From Arachnopeziza araneosa (Eukaryota > Ascomycota > Leotiomycetes > Helotiales > Arachnopezizaceae), in assembly GCA_003988855.1 (NCBI GenBank), contig QYAI01000059.1:62001-126000 (forward strand): a stretch of 64,000 bases of DNA, read 5' to 3'. The notes beneath the pieces are model-generated. The model did not search any database. It was given only the letters and a program-made list of their open reading frames with translations, and was not told the DNA's origin. A program made the translations under genes and the position numbers. Positions within the stretch are counted from its first letter, which is position 1. The number at the start of each line of letters is the position of its first letter. This document shows, one piece after another, positions 35,715-47,235 of this stretch.

Positions 35715-36846
35715 CTTGGCAGATTCTCGCTATAATAGAAACGACATAGGACGATTTGTTTGGGGTTAGAAACGTGCAACAGAGAATCCGAAGAGCTGAG
35801 GTGGGATGTGGGTTTTGGGGATATTCGGGGCCGAGGTCGCTTGCTAAAGGTTCGTAATCGATGAGCAGAACGGGAAGTGAGGTTTCACCTGATTTATAAA
35901 TCAAACTCCAAGGGAAGCCAAGGTTTTTGACAAGGCTTGACAACAATATTCCTCCTTCGTCCGTACGCCGAGAGCTGACTGTATTGTTTCGGGGCCAGTC
36001 ACGTGGGATGCGGATCCGAGCAGAACCCTCTGCTTTGTCAGCGCCTTCGGTCATCCTCCATCGGATTTCTCGCCTCAGGAGGCTATGACGTGTTTGGTCA
36101 AGGATTCAGTTCAGGAAGACTTCTCACTGCCATCTGTGAGGTGTAACTAGTGTCAATAACATGTCAGTTACAGAATTAAGTAGGCTCAAGAAAAGGTAAG
36201 GACGAGTTTCTGTCATTGGACAAGAGTCTTTGCTTGGATTTCTTAGCGGTGATTAGCTTGCATATTTTGCAGGTTTTTGTGAGCTTGCAAGGGGAATAGA
36301 TGCTACCTACAGCAATTACTCGTCTTCATCAAACGTGATTCCTAATGGTCTCAATGCTCCATAGCATAAAACTAGGCATTCAACACGAGAACAAGAACAT
36401 TAATGACACAGCCAGGTACTATTACAATCTTCCTTCGTACTATTACAAATTTATATCGTACTCCCTTCTCCCAACCCGCAAAGCCCATAATCATGAGAGA
36501 ACCGGAAGAGGCAAGAGAGTAAAGCACCAAGCACCATCTATGCGGCATCTCAGCTCAGTCCAGCTTGAAGAAAATATGGTATCGCCGCCGGACGTTTATG
36601 AAATCAGAAACAAACGCAAAAGCAACGCTGCATTAACCGTGTATGTAATAAATTCAGCCGCCATTACATCACCAGTTGAAACTTTCATGTCCGCCCAGTC
36701 CAGTTTCCTGCACTGGTCTCAGTCTTATCCTTTCTATTCTGCAAGCTTAGATTGCATCTTTTTTTTCGGCTTGCGGAATCTTGGCGTGATATGGGCGAGA
36801 GTGAGTAGGTACCGGGTCGGGGTTGTGTGATGATGGTTCCAAGGAT
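35715..36846. other. Intergenic, no gene recognised
   Basis: This is the upstream flank of the GTP cyclohydrolase gene and the 3' flank of the ARF gene. An open frame at 36345-36830 (plus) has no domain and looks non-coding. Confidence 0.45.
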
Positions 36847-37557
36847 TTATTTCTTTTGCATACTCGGCTGAGACTTGACATTATTTGAAAGCCAATGCTA
36901 ATCAAAAGTTAGTAACGATTCTTCGAATAGAGGGTCTGAATCAACGTACTAGTCCTTCCAACAGCCCTTCACCCGTAGTTGCGCAACTAGGCACAACGTA
37001 CCAGATCTTGTCCTTTAATTGGTTGAGCTTCAGAGCCTCAGTGACATCTGCCGGTTTCATTGCTCCGAGTTGTCAGTATCTGCCTTGTTGTCCCAAGTAT
37101 AAACAACATACCTCCGGGGATATCTTGCTTATTCGCAAATACCAGCAATAACGACTCCTTCATCTCTCGATCATTGATGATGCGATGTAACTCCTGCCTT
37201 GCCTCGTCTATGCGCGCTCTATCGCTTGAATCGATAACAAATATCAATCCTTGAGTCCCTAGCATCATACGTCAGCAGTGTTCAGTCAGATGTTCTCCAC
37301 AACCCACCTGAAAAGTAATGTCTCCAAAGTGGTCGAATCTTGTCCTGTCCTCCTACATCCCACACATTGAACTTAACATTTTTATATGTCACAGTCTCAA
37401 CATTGAAACCCACAGTAGGGATTGTGGTGACATCCTGATTCAGCTTGAGCTTATAGAGAATTGTTGTTTTTCCCGCAGCGTCGAGACCCAACATCAACAG
37501 ACGCATTTCCTTTGATCCAAAGATCTTGCCCATCATCTTGGAGAGTTGTCCTCCCAT
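36847..37557 (-). CDS. ARF6: ARF6-type small GTPase
   Basis: This is an ADP-ribosylation factor controlling vesicle traffic, endocytosis and polarity at the plasma membrane. Four exons (37557-37308, 37258-37112, 37062-36950, 36897-36847; introns about 49-52 nt) give 186 residues. Gly2 allows N-myristoylation (MGGQLSKMMGKIFG). GTPase motifs are GLDAAGKTT (P-loop), TIPTVGFNVETV (switch I), WDVGGQDKIRPLWRHY (switch II), ANKQDIPG (NKxD) and SCATTGEGL. QDVTTIPTVGF and RQELHRIINDREMKESLL are closer to ARF6 than to ARF1. It is divergent from the phosphomannose isomerase gene. Confidence 0.95.
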
Positions 37558-38330
37558 TTTAGCGTTGTCTGTGCGTGATCTGGAGGTATGGTTGAGGAGG
37601 TTGAGGAAGTGGCAGAAGGTAGAAGATGCGCTTCTCCTGTGAATTTTGTGTGAGCTCGTGTGCGCTGCTTGTTTAGTTTGTTCTGTCCGTGCAATTTCAA
37701 TGATGCTGGCCTGCCCCTGAACTATTCGATTCGAATCTCCTTGACAAGGCTATAGGTTGTACTAAAGTTTAATTTCTGGTCGCGATCTGCAAGAATTTCA
37801 GTGCTTCGTCGAAATTGAAGTAGGGAGAGACTTCGATGTATGAGTGCGGGAAAGGCGTCTCGAATTGAAAGGGACGGAATACGATCCAAGGGGTTTAGAC
37901 GCCCGCGAGGAGATTTGGAGGCGTTTCGATAATTACACGCGATTTTGCGCCTGTTTTAAGGGAGCGCGTTAAGCTTGTGCTCGGTCTTAACTTGAGGTCA
38001 GGTGACAGAGAGAACAGATGAAACCTACACGCTCCGATTGAAAAATGCCTCCTCTTCTCTATCTTCCTCTTCAACGATTGTGCTTTCCCCAAAAGAGCTT
38101 TTCGTATGTTGGGTTTGAATACCCAAGTGGCGTATTGCTGGCATAAACAAACCATTGCGGGGAGACCGTTTTAAGCAGCTCCGCGACGGCTGACTTCGAT
38201 TGGTTGAACAAATTCTAGCGCGGGGCTCCTGGCTTCGATGTCGTTTCGTATTTAAACTCTTCACTTCTCACCTTCTCTTCTTCTTGCTAACTCTCGATTC
38301 CCATCCTCTCTGCTGGTTGGAGTTTTCAGG
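37558..38330. promoter_or_regulatory. Divergent promoter between ARF6 and phosphomannose isomerase
   Basis: A 0.77-kb region between two divergent start codons. It should hold both 5' UTRs, with pyrimidine-rich sequence just before the isomerase ATG. No specific motif is claimed. Confidence 0.45.
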
Positions 38331-39724
38331 ATGCAAATTCCTTTGATCAGACTCCAGTGCGGAGTCAACAGTTACGATTGGGGCAAAGTCGGAAAGGACT
38401 CAGCAGCGGCCAAGTGCGCTGCTGCAACTCCAGCAAATGGTTTCGCAATCCAAGAAGACAAACCATATGCCGAGGTATGATTATCTTGGATTCATCTTGT
38501 TTGATCTAAAGAAGACAGCTATGGATGGGTACACATCCCTCAAATCCTTCGAAAGACCTCCTCACCAAGCGTACTCTTCTCGACCTCCTCCAAGACAATC
38601 AGGCCCTTCTTTCGCCCGAGGTGAGCGAAAAGTTCGGACACAAGCTGCCTTTTTTACTCAAGGTTTTATCCATTGGGAAAGCTCTCAGTATTCAGGCGCA
38701 TCCAAATAAAAAGTTGGCAGAACAATTACACAAGAAAGACAGCAAGAATTATCCCGATGACAACCACAAACCTGAGATGGCCATTGCGATTACTCCTTTT
38801 GAAGGATTATGTGGTTTCAGGCCGTTGAATGAGATATCTCATTTTCTTGCAACGGTACCAGCAGTAAAGAAGCTTATAGGGGAAGAGGAAGCTGGAGCAT
38901 ACCAGTCCACGATCAAGGAGACTTCTGACACAGTAGAGGATGAGTCAAGCAACAAGAAAGCATTGAAAAGAGTATTTAGCGCTCTGATGAACGCGAAAAA
39001 GGAAGACATTGAGTCGGCAAGTGAAGAGCTCGTCAAATCTGCAGAGCAAGAAGGCGCGGACTTTGCTGGTGAAGGAGGGCCATCGAATACGGGAAAAGAG
39101 TTGGCAGATCTTGTTATTAGATTAAACAAGCAGTTCCCTGGAGATATCGGCTTGTTCGTCCTATTCTTCCTCAACTATGTCAAGCTCGAGATTGGAGAAG
39201 CTATGTTTCTAAAAGCAGACGATATCCATGCATACTTGAGCGGAGACATCGTGGAGTGCATGGCTGCATCAGATAATGTTGTACGCGCTGGATTTACGCC
39301 CAAATTCAAGGACGTGGACACTTTGCTGAACATGCTGACATATTCATACGCCCCAATCGAAGAGCAGAAGATGGAACCTGTTGATTATCCATATGTTACT
39401 CTCAATTCCACAGCATACTCCTCGGCCTCCTCGGCCATACTTTATGACCCCCCAATCGAAGAGTTCAGTGTTGTGAAGACGGAGTTGAAGAAGAAGGGGG
39501 CGAAAGCTACATTTGAGCAAATCGCGGGTCCGAGCATCCTCATCTGTACATCTGGAAGCGGGAAGATCAGTGTCGGGCCAAAGATAGAAGAAGTGAAGTC
39601 GGGATACGTTTTCTTCGTCGGCGCAACTGCAGAAGTCGTGCTTGAGAGCGAGGAAGCAGATTTTACAACATTCAAGGCGTTTTGTGAGTTGCAAGGCAAG
39701 GAAGATGGAAAGGAAAAGCTTTGA
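38331..39724 (+). CDS. PMI40: Mannose-6-phosphate isomerase, type I
   Basis: This zinc enzyme interconverts fructose 6-phosphate and mannose 6-phosphate in the cytosol. It feeds GDP-mannose for cell-wall mannan, N-glycans and GPI anchors. Exons 38331-38474 and 38519-39724 give 449 residues. The start fits the family (IPLIRLQCGVNSYDWGK), followed by ELWMGTHPSNPS across the 44-nt intron junction. Zinc-site and active-site blocks are ALSIQAHPNKKLAEQLH, NHKPEMAIAITPFEGLCGF, and in the C-terminal jelly roll YLSGDIVECMAASDNVVRAG followed by TPKFKDV. The call is firm. Confidence 0.97.
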
Positions 39725-40285
39725 GTACATACACGGATAGACAGAAAAATTCGAAGTCACGGATTGGTGAACGTTGCAAGCTGCTGCGATGATCTCCAGG
39801 ACTCTTCCAGATCTTTTAGAAGTGATACCAGAAAAGATGAAACTCATATCCCTGCTCCTCGTGCTCGTGCTGTCATCAATCAGTTGTTCCCGAAAGAGGC
39901 AACTGGACCCAGACTGACAGCTTGAGCTTCGAAAGTTTTGAGACCTCTCCGAGGTCCCACCATACCGTTAATCAAGCCGCCCACAAACTGGCTGCCAGTC
40001 ATAAGCCCGGCTCAGGGATGATTTCCCGAAGGTGGTGCTATCATGAGTCAAGCCACCAATCAGAGCGGCCTCCCAGTCAAAAGGGAGCATTAGTGTCCTG
40101 CATTGGCCTAGTGCCAAATGTCTTATCGCGAGGCTGACAGGGACGAGCAATCAGTGACTGGGAAGAAAGCCATGACCGAGAGCTTGAGAGGATAAGTAGT
40201 CGCTGGTGCCGGGCGCTCGAGATGGCTTCATTATTTCCACTTCCTGGAGGTTGAGACTTCATCGATATATGATACAGGATCCATC
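39725..40285. other. Intergenic
   Basis: This is the 3' flank of the isomerase gene and the promoter of the permease gene. Only short open frames without domains are present. Confidence 0.4.
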
Positions 40286-42135
40286 ATGGCGGAGCCAGTC
40301 CCAGAACATGGTCTTGAGAGGCATCTCTCCACAGCCGACGAGAAGGATGAGGAGGAGTTGGGCCAATTTGGGTACAAGCAGGAATTGAAGCGCGATTGGG
40401 GAGTGATGCATAATTTTGGAATCTCTTTCTCTATCATTGTACGCCTCTCCCACATCCGAGTCATTTCGATGCTGATAGCCCGCAGTCCGTCATCACTGGT
40501 ATCACAACACTCTTCGAATATGGTCTGCTCACTGGCGGCCCTGGAGGTATGAGAGCATCGAACGAGCTTGGATACGCGCTGATATAGATAGTCATGTCTG
40601 TTGGCTGGATCGTTGTTTCGGTTTTCACCATGTTTGTCGCCCTCGGCATGGCTGAAATCGTCTCAGCCATTCCCACAGCTGGAGGTCCATATTACTGGGC
40701 TGCTATTCTTGCCCCACCTAAGCATTCTGCGTTTGCTGCTTGGATTACCGGATGGTACGTCATTTCCCTCCGAAGCAGGCGAAATTCATGATGGGCGCAA
40801 ATCACTTAAAACTGGTGTTGCCTAGGTGATTAGTGCCCATCATGAATTTCGCCCGCTTCGCTCTCTATCTTGACCGTTCCCTAACCGCTCAGGTTCAATC
40901 TCCTCGGTCAAGTTGCAGTCACAACGGGTATCTCTTTTGGTTTGGCTGGCCTCATATCCACTACCGCATTGGTAAAGACAAGCTATGAAGCCACCCCGGG
41001 GAAAACAATCGGCATCTACGCAGCAGTTCTCGTCTCCCACGCAACTGTCAACACCTTCGGCGTACACATCCTCCGCTACCTCAACAACTCTTCCATCCTC
41101 CTCCACTCGGTTGGCGTAACAGCCCTCGCTATCGCTGTCTTGGCCAAAGCCCCTACCCACCAGAGCGCCAAATTCGTCTTCGCAACCTTCTACGATGGCA
41201 CAGGTGTTTCTCCATCCCCAGGATGGAGTGTACGAGCTTCTCCAGCCTACGTTGCATGCTGCGGAGCGCTCATGTCGCAATACACCTTGACTGGATTTGA
41301 CGCGTCGGCTCATTTGAGTGAGGAAACTAAGAAGGCCTCTTGGTCCGCACCCATAGGTGTCGTATCTTCCGTCGGCTTCTCCTCACTCTTCGGCTTTTTC
41401 GTCCTCATGTCCTTCCTATTCTCAATTCAGAACTTCGACAACACCGTCGCATCCACCTTCTCCCAACCGGTGCTCCAAATCTTCTCCGACATATTCGGCG
41501 ACGATGGAGCCGTGGTTCTCATGTGCCTCGTGATGATCTGCGTCTGGCACTGCGGTCTCTTCTCGATGACGTCCAATTCTAGAATGATGTTTGCTTTTTC
41601 CCGTGACGGCGGTATCCCCCGCTTCTTCCACAAGGTGGATGATCGTTTCCGCTCGCCGATCCGAACCGTCTGGCTTGCAGCTTTCCTCTCATTCTGCCTC
41701 GCACTACCCTCCCTTGGCTCCCCTGTTGCTTTCACAGCCGCAACATCCATCGCCACAATCGGGCTTTACCTCTCCTACGGAATCCCCATCCTGATCGGGT
41801 TCATCTACGGGCGAGAATTCTCGGCACGAAAAGGTCCTTTCAATCTTGGCGTGCTGTCTAAACCTATCGCATTTACTGCTGTGGCGTGGATCATATTCAT
41901 CACCATTATCTTCTGTCTACCAACGGCAAATCCTGTTACTAGCACGACGTTGAATTATACCGTTGTGGCGGTGGGTATTATTGCTATCTTCAGCCTTTCC
42001 GTATGGTTTATCACTGCCAGGAAGTGGTTCGTGGGTCCCATTAGAGAGATTGAGGAGGCGGATGCTTTGGGGGTGGATATCACGCAGCCTGGGGCTTTGG
42101 AGCAGGCTGAAGAGAAGATACTTCATGAGAAGTGA
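40286..42135 (+). CDS. APC-superfamily amino-acid/GABA-type permease
   Basis: This is a plasma-membrane amino-acid/choline transporter of the fungal GABA-permease type with about 12 membrane helices. Exons 40286-40438, 40486-40546, 40592-40754 and 40893-42135 give 539 residues with frame kept. Characteristic blocks are GYKQELKRDWGVMHNFGISF in the N-tail, GLLTGGPGVMSVGWIVV in helix 2, MAEIVSAIPTAGGPYYW, LTGFDASAHLSEETKKAS and SRMMFAFSRDGGIP. These match the UGA4/HNM1-related group; the substrate could be GABA, choline or another amine. The third intron is 138 nt, much longer than the other two (45-47 nt), and contains a strong hairpin. It converges with the CDK8 gene. Confidence 0.94.
40771..40860. 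repeat. 35-bp inverted repeat (hairpin) inside a permease intron
   Basis: The left arm is 40771-40805, the loop 40806-40825 and the right arm 40826-40860. The arms match at 32 of 35 positions, with a perfect 19-nt core (GGCGAAATTCATGATGGGC and its complement). One of the three mismatches becomes a G-U pair in RNA. The hairpin lies between the 5' splice site (40755) and the CTAAC branch point near 40881, so it would pull the two together. It may be a small inverted-repeat insertion or a structured intron. Confidence 0.85.
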
Positions 42136-42988
42136 AAGTGGAGAACTTTTTAATGTAATATGTTAGATACCATGGTTGAGAAATCAATAGAATTTGAATC
42201 AAGACTGGCATCGTGCAATATGGAAAATATATCGTTGAGTTTGAAGTTTGATCGATCCAAGAATTTTATTCCAATCGTGCAATATTCTCTTTTGATTGGT
42301 AACCATCCCATTCTTGATACAGCCTCGACGTATTCCAAAATGGCAAGGCGAGTACCCCAATCCTGCATCACCTTAAATTTGTTTTAGCACTGCAAATCTA
42401 GACATTAGAGAAGATTGGGAATTCGTTGATGGAGTTGATGGAGCCTCACCGAAAACAATTGAACCCACACATTCTGAACCTGAAAATAGGTCTGTGGACT
42501 CCATGCCGACCAGCCGTCAGAGTGCCTTCAGCGCGTCGTCCACCGTAGCTTTTGCTGTAATAGAAGGGCATTTCTTCGATGTGTCTTGATTCGACAATTT
42601 GATGAAAATGTGAATGTCTCTCGACTAGGACCTCCATTTGATTTCACATTCCGTGGCACCAACAAGAATTAGGGAAGATGCAAGCGATCGTCAGAAGTGG
42701 CTTGGCTGATGAAATTCGCTGTGGCGGTGCATAAGCGCCACACCTTGTACGCGTCAACTACATGGCGGTTGGCAATACTGCAATGACCTGAACATGAAAC
42801 ATTCGGTTACGCCCGCTGGTATCCGCAAAAGCGGTGTGCTCAACTCATCAGGGATCATCTTCAATCAAGAATGAGAGGCGATTAAAGTTGTAGATTGCAC
42901 TGCAGATGTGGCGTTATGTGGTGAGATCGGCTGCATGAACCCAGGATGCCTGCAAATCAAGCGTTTCACTACATGAGGAGAATCCACA
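42136..42988. other. Intergenic between convergent genes
   Basis: This holds the 3' flanks of the permease and CDK8 genes. Short open frames exist at 42160-42640 without domains. I see no RNA gene. Confidence 0.45.
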
Positions 42989-44567
42989 TCATTCCTTCAG
43001 TCTCTTTGTTGGTCTCGAATCATCCGGTAGACCACTGCGTTTGGTACCAGGTAATGAGCTGGTACGGATATCGTTGTCATCTTGCGAAACTCTCCGATGC
43101 GGATACTCCATCTTCACGCCTTCGAAGCAGTTCCCAGATACTTTATCCCCGGTGCTAAAGAACGGATGCAGAAGTGCTTGTTGTGCCGTCAATCTTCTCT
43201 CTGGATCATATTCTAACAATCCGCTGAGTAACTTGTAACCCTCCTGGCCCAGACTAGCATTTGCTTGGGGATTCGAGGTCGAAGCATGTGAGTTGATGGT
43301 GCTATAGTACCATTTTTCAAGATTGCTTCCATTCTTTGAATGAGCTCCAGCCAGTGTCGAAAGCTGGGAATATTCCGGCATATTCACGAGATGTGGCCAC
43401 TTTTCTTTCGTCGGCAGGCCCATAATTTCTACAATCTTCTGCATCTGGTTTCTCTGGAACGGAACCGTCTTCTTGCTATCCATCTTTGCTTCTTCGCCTT
43501 TGAAGATGGGTCGCAGCGACAAAAGCTCAGCAAAAATGCACCCTACAGCCCACATATCGATGGCAGGAGTGTAATGACGTGAGCCGAGGAGCAGTTCGGG
43601 AGCTCGGTACCAGATGGTTACGACGACTTTGTCACCGGAGAAGAGGGAATGTAATGGTTTGTTGAAAAGACGAGCCAATCCAAGATCTCCGATTTTCACC
43701 TCGCCAGAGGACGTGACCATAATATTTGCGGGTTTGAGATCACGATGCAGAACCCAGTTGGCATGCAGATACTGACAGCCATTCAAGAGCTGAAACATGA
43801 TGGATTTTACCGTGGACGGCGGGATGGGATGCCGCGTAGGCTGTGTATGGTGATGGATGATTTGTAAGAGGTCATGTTCAGCATACTCGAAAACCATGAA
43901 GATGCACTTGTCCTCCAGGATGATTTCTATCAACTTGATGATATTTGGATGGCTGAGCTCGGAACACAGGGCCATCTCTCGGACTGCGGACTGAGAGATA
44001 CCGGTGTATTGGATTTGCTCGCCTTCTTTGTCTGGTGACTGAGTCAGCGGGGGGGGGGGTGCTAAGATAGGAAGTTCGCGACCCATACCTGGCTTGAACT
44101 TCTTGATCGCGAATTCTCCCGTCTGGCCATGCCGGCCGACAGCTTTGTAAACGCGGCCATAGGTCCCGCTGCTAATGAAGCCGATGACCTTGTAACGATC
44201 AATTACTCGGACTTTGCTCTGGTAGCCAATGTTTTGGCCGATGCCTCTGTCAGCGGGATCTGTCTGGGGTCAGCAGAGCTCAGGACGGTCTCGACAGAAC
44301 AAACAGTAGCCGGGCCTTCGTTGAGGATACATTGGGAGAGACGAAGATGATGGAGACGAGATGAAAGCGGTCTCGAGCCGAAGTCAACGAAGAGAGGATG
44401 ATGATGGCCCATGAAAGAAGGAGGAGCCGAGGGAACGAAGATGGGGATATACCATCAAAGGCCTGCTGAACACTCCTCTTGAGAGACTGTGTTCGCTGGG
44501 CCGAAGCAGAAGAGGAGGGACCTGGGCCTCCAGATGAAGGTGGGTTCGAGGTCAGGCTTTGGCTCAT
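42989..44567 (-). CDS. SSN3: Cyclin-dependent kinase 8 homologue of the Mediator complex
   Basis: This is the Ser/Thr kinase of the Mediator CDK8 module, which acts in the nucleus with cyclin C on RNA polymerase II transcription. Exons 44567-44453, 44244-44089 and 44031-42989 give 437 residues. After a Ser/Pro-rich N-tail come the Gly loop GFISSGTYGRVYKA, the catalytic Lys in EFAIKKFKP, the cyclin-contact helix SAVREMALCSEL, LHRDLKPANIM, the activation-loop start IGDLGLARLF and WYRAPELLLGS. The DLG triplet and the SAVREM helix separate it from cell-cycle CDKs. The C-terminal tail is basic. The second exon begins at a GAG acceptor, the only one that keeps frame. The second intron contains an 11-G run. 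Confidence 0.95.
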
Positions 44568-44663
44568 GTCTTATGCGCAAGCGCATGTGCTGGTGTAGCG
44601 CAGCGAGCGGTGCGGTGCGGTGCAGTGCAGGAGAGTGGCAGAAAGTGATGTGATGCGATGTGC

Positions 44664-44703
44664 GGTGGGGAGGGAGGGGGGGGGGGGGGGGTGGGGCGGC
44701 GTT
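44664..44703 (+). repeat. G-rich tract with a 16-G run
   Basis: Positions 44676-44691 are uninterrupted G, flanked by GGGG, GGG and GGGG groups. The plus strand could fold as a G-quadruplex. It lies about 100 bp upstream of the SSN3 start codon, where the SSN3 transcript would be C-rich. Confidence 0.85.
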
Positions 44704-44898
44704 GTGGTTTTGCTGCTGACCCCACAAGGGCCCGGCGGTCTTGGGGCTGAGGCACGCGATGGAGGGCGGTCAGAGAGAAAAGAGAAATGGGGGGAAATGA
44801 AGCCTCAGGATCTGATCTCGACCGCTGCGGAGAGGGGCAGCAGGACACCAACAGACAAAACAGCAGCCTGCCGGAGTTGCGGGAGGAGGATGTGGTAG

Positions 44899-44997
44899 TT
44901 GGTGGTGGTGGTGGTGGTGCTGGTGGTGGTGCTGGTGGTGCTGGTGCTGGTGGTGGTGCTGGTGGTGGTGCTGCTGCTACTACTGCTGCTGCTGCTG
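44899..44997 (+). repeat. GGT/GCT trinucleotide microsatellite
   Basis: About 33 triplets, mostly GGT interrupted by GCT and ending in GCT/ACT units. It lies in the SSN3/sugar-porter promoter region and is probably length-polymorphic. Confidence 0.9.
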
Positions 44998-45118
44998 ATC
45001 TTCGGTGCTGATACGTGGTACAATGGCTGTTCAGGACGCCTTCTTCGCTTAGCATCAAGAGGAACACCAGCCCCGTCTGAGATGACGACGCAACCGCGTG
45101 CACAGCTAAGCCTGCAAA

Positions 45119-45154
45119 GATGGAAGGAAGGAAAATGATGGAAGGAAGGAAAAT
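45119..45154 (+). repeat. Perfect 18-bp tandem duplication
   Basis: The unit GATGGAAGGAAGGAAAAT occurs twice head to tail, followed by a partial third start (GATGG). It is non-coding. Confidence 0.85.
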
Positions 45155-45659
45155 GATGGCGATTCGAGAAATCTTTCATTCCTCTATCTTCGCGATCCCG
45201 TCCGTCGAGTCTCATCGGCGCGCGGTCACCGCGGGGATGGGAACTAGGCCCTTTTCTTCAGATGCGATTTTGCTCCCGTAAGGCGAAACGCGTACAATGA
45301 CGATGGACAATGAGGGCGATGATGTCGATGGAGGCTCTGCCACCAGGATAAAGGCAGCTACCAGCCTTTCTTGCGGCTTTGATACGTCCTATCAGGACTC
45401 TAAGTTTTAAATGGTGCGCCGTCGACGTCGTTGCTGGTGGAGATATCTGCATCTCCTATCCCCCAAGAGTCTCGACGTGCGCGGAGCCGCCCGACACCCA
45501 TGCCCGTCGCTGATTGGCCGCCTTCTCCCCTCTGCCTTGCGGCTACTGAAGACAACAACCACATCAACAGTATATAGGGGAATCGCTCCCTCGACAACAA
45601 CGCCCTCTTAGCATGCCATAACCGACCATCTCCGGCATTAACTCGACTTCAAACTCAAC

Positions 45660-47235
45660 ATGTCTTCCCGAGGCGTCAGAGAGTGTATGCGCGACTGCAC
45701 CGCTTATCTCGTCTTCCTGGTCATCGTCTCTACCCTGGGACCGCTCCTCTTTGGGTACCATCTGGTAAGCTAGCCAACTCTCTCCTCTCCCATCTACCTC
45801 TCTCTAACTCGTACAGGCCGAATTGAACGCTCCCGAAGAAGAACTGACTTGCTACCATCCTGCCGCGAAGGATGTCGTTGCCACCGACCTCAAACTCCCA
45901 CCATGCATTCCAATGAACGAGGCCGAGTTCGCAACCTTGTCCTCCGTGTTCGTCGTGGGAGGTTTCTTGGGTGCGCTCTTCGCTGGTCCACTATCCTCGA
46001 AACATGGCAGACTGCTGGCAATGCGTCTGACTTCTATATTCTTTGTGTGCGGGGCTGCTCTCGAGGCTCTGTCGGGTTCAATCTCCATCTTCTCCCTGGG
46101 CCGCTTCCTATCTGGAATAGGAGCTGGTGCATCAACCGTCATCGTCCCCATATATATTTCCGAGATCGCTCCTCCCAAAGAGAGAGGTTTATTTGGATCC
46201 TTTACCCAAGTTATGATCAATGGCGGTATCCTCATTACTCAAGTTCTTGGCTTCTACCTGAGCAAAGGGCAACTCTGGAGAATCATCATGGCAGTTGGAG
46301 CCGGCATTGGATTGGTTCAAGGATTCGGCCTACTCTTCGTAGCGGAGAGCCCGTCCTGGATGGCAATTCATAAAGACCCCCACATTGCTCTCCGTACTTT
46401 GCAACGTATTCGTGGTCAAGGCTTTCCCATCGATGAGGAGACGTCAGAATGGAATCTTCAGAAAGGCAACGCTGAACAAGAGTCCTTGCTTCACACCCCT
46501 CCACGGTCTCCCACACGTCCATCTTCTGTTCGTCGAGGTTCTTCCTTCTCCAAATTATCTAACACGTCTCACCTCCCTCATGTTAGCTTCTTTGGTGTCA
46601 TCAAGGATCCTCTTTATCGGCCAGCCATTATTGCTGTTATCGGTATTATGTTCGCCCAGCAGTTCTGCGGTATCAACAGCATCATGATGTACTCTGTCTC
46701 CCTCCTCCGTGGTGTGCTTCCTATGAGCTCATCTCTCCTCACCATCATGATTTCGGTCATCAATGTGGTGACTACCATTCTTTGTGCCCCTCTTCCCGAC
46801 CGCATTGGCCGAAAAACCTGCCTGCTTATCAGTATCATTGGAATGGGTTCCATGTCATTTGCACTTGCTGTTTCTCTTCGACTGGAAATCAAGCTTCTCT
46901 CCGCCATCTCCGTCATCCTCTTTGTGGCTTTCTTTGCTACAGGCTTGGGACCAGTACCGTTCATTATGGCTTCTGAACTTGTCGGACATGAAGCGGTTGG
47001 AGCTACGCAGAGTTGGTGCTTGGCAGCAAATTATGTTGCCACCTTTATCGTAGCTCAGTTCTTCCCGCTCTTGAATACCTGGATGAATGGTCGTTGGGGA
47101 GGAAAGGGCTGGGCATATTTTGTGTTTGCTGGACTCGCAGCAGCCAGTTTTGCATTTGTGGCGTGGTGGGTACCAGAGACAAAAGGAAAGAAAGATCCAG
47201 ATGAGGTTTGGGGAAGAGACGCCCGATTGGATTGA
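45660..47235 (+). CDS. MFS sugar-porter family protein, VPS73/YBR241C-like
   Basis: This is a twelve-helix sugar-porter-family protein, probably in the vacuolar or another internal membrane if it follows yeast VPS73/YBR241C; that link is tentative. Exons 45660-45764 and 45817-47235 give 507 residues. Exon 1 supplies helix 1 (YLVFLVIVSTLGPLLFGYHL). The open frame in exon 2 lacks an ATG at its start, which supports the splice. Motifs are SSKHGRLLAMRL (the loop 2-3 variant), RFLSGIGAGASTVIVPIYIS, ESPSWM (for PESPR), QQFCGINSIMMYSVS, PDRIGRKTCLL and WVPETKGK. The central loop carries a Ser/Pro-rich stretch (HTPPRSPTRPSSVRRGSS) that looks like a phosphorylation target. Transport of sugar is inferred. 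Confidence 0.92.

Larger units (their letters stand above)
44568..45659. promoter_or_regulatory. Divergent promoter of SSN3 and a sugar-porter gene, low-complexity rich
   Basis: A 1.1-kb GC-rich region between two divergent starts. It contains a G16 run, a long GGT/GCT triplet repeat and an 18-bp tandem duplication. Long open frames across it are products of the repeats (poly-Pro, poly-Val, poly-Gly, poly-Ser) and are not called. CT-rich leader sequence precedes the sugar-porter ATG. Confidence 0.5.

Noticed and set aside
36345..36830. 161-codon plus-strand open frame
   Set aside because: Residue composition looks non-coding and it lies between two well-defined genes on the other strand.
44564..45215. 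Long open frames with poly-Pro, poly-Gly, poly-Val or poly-Ser on both strands
   Set aside because: They are translations of the G-run and triplet repeats in the SSN3 promoter; no conserved sequence and no splice context.
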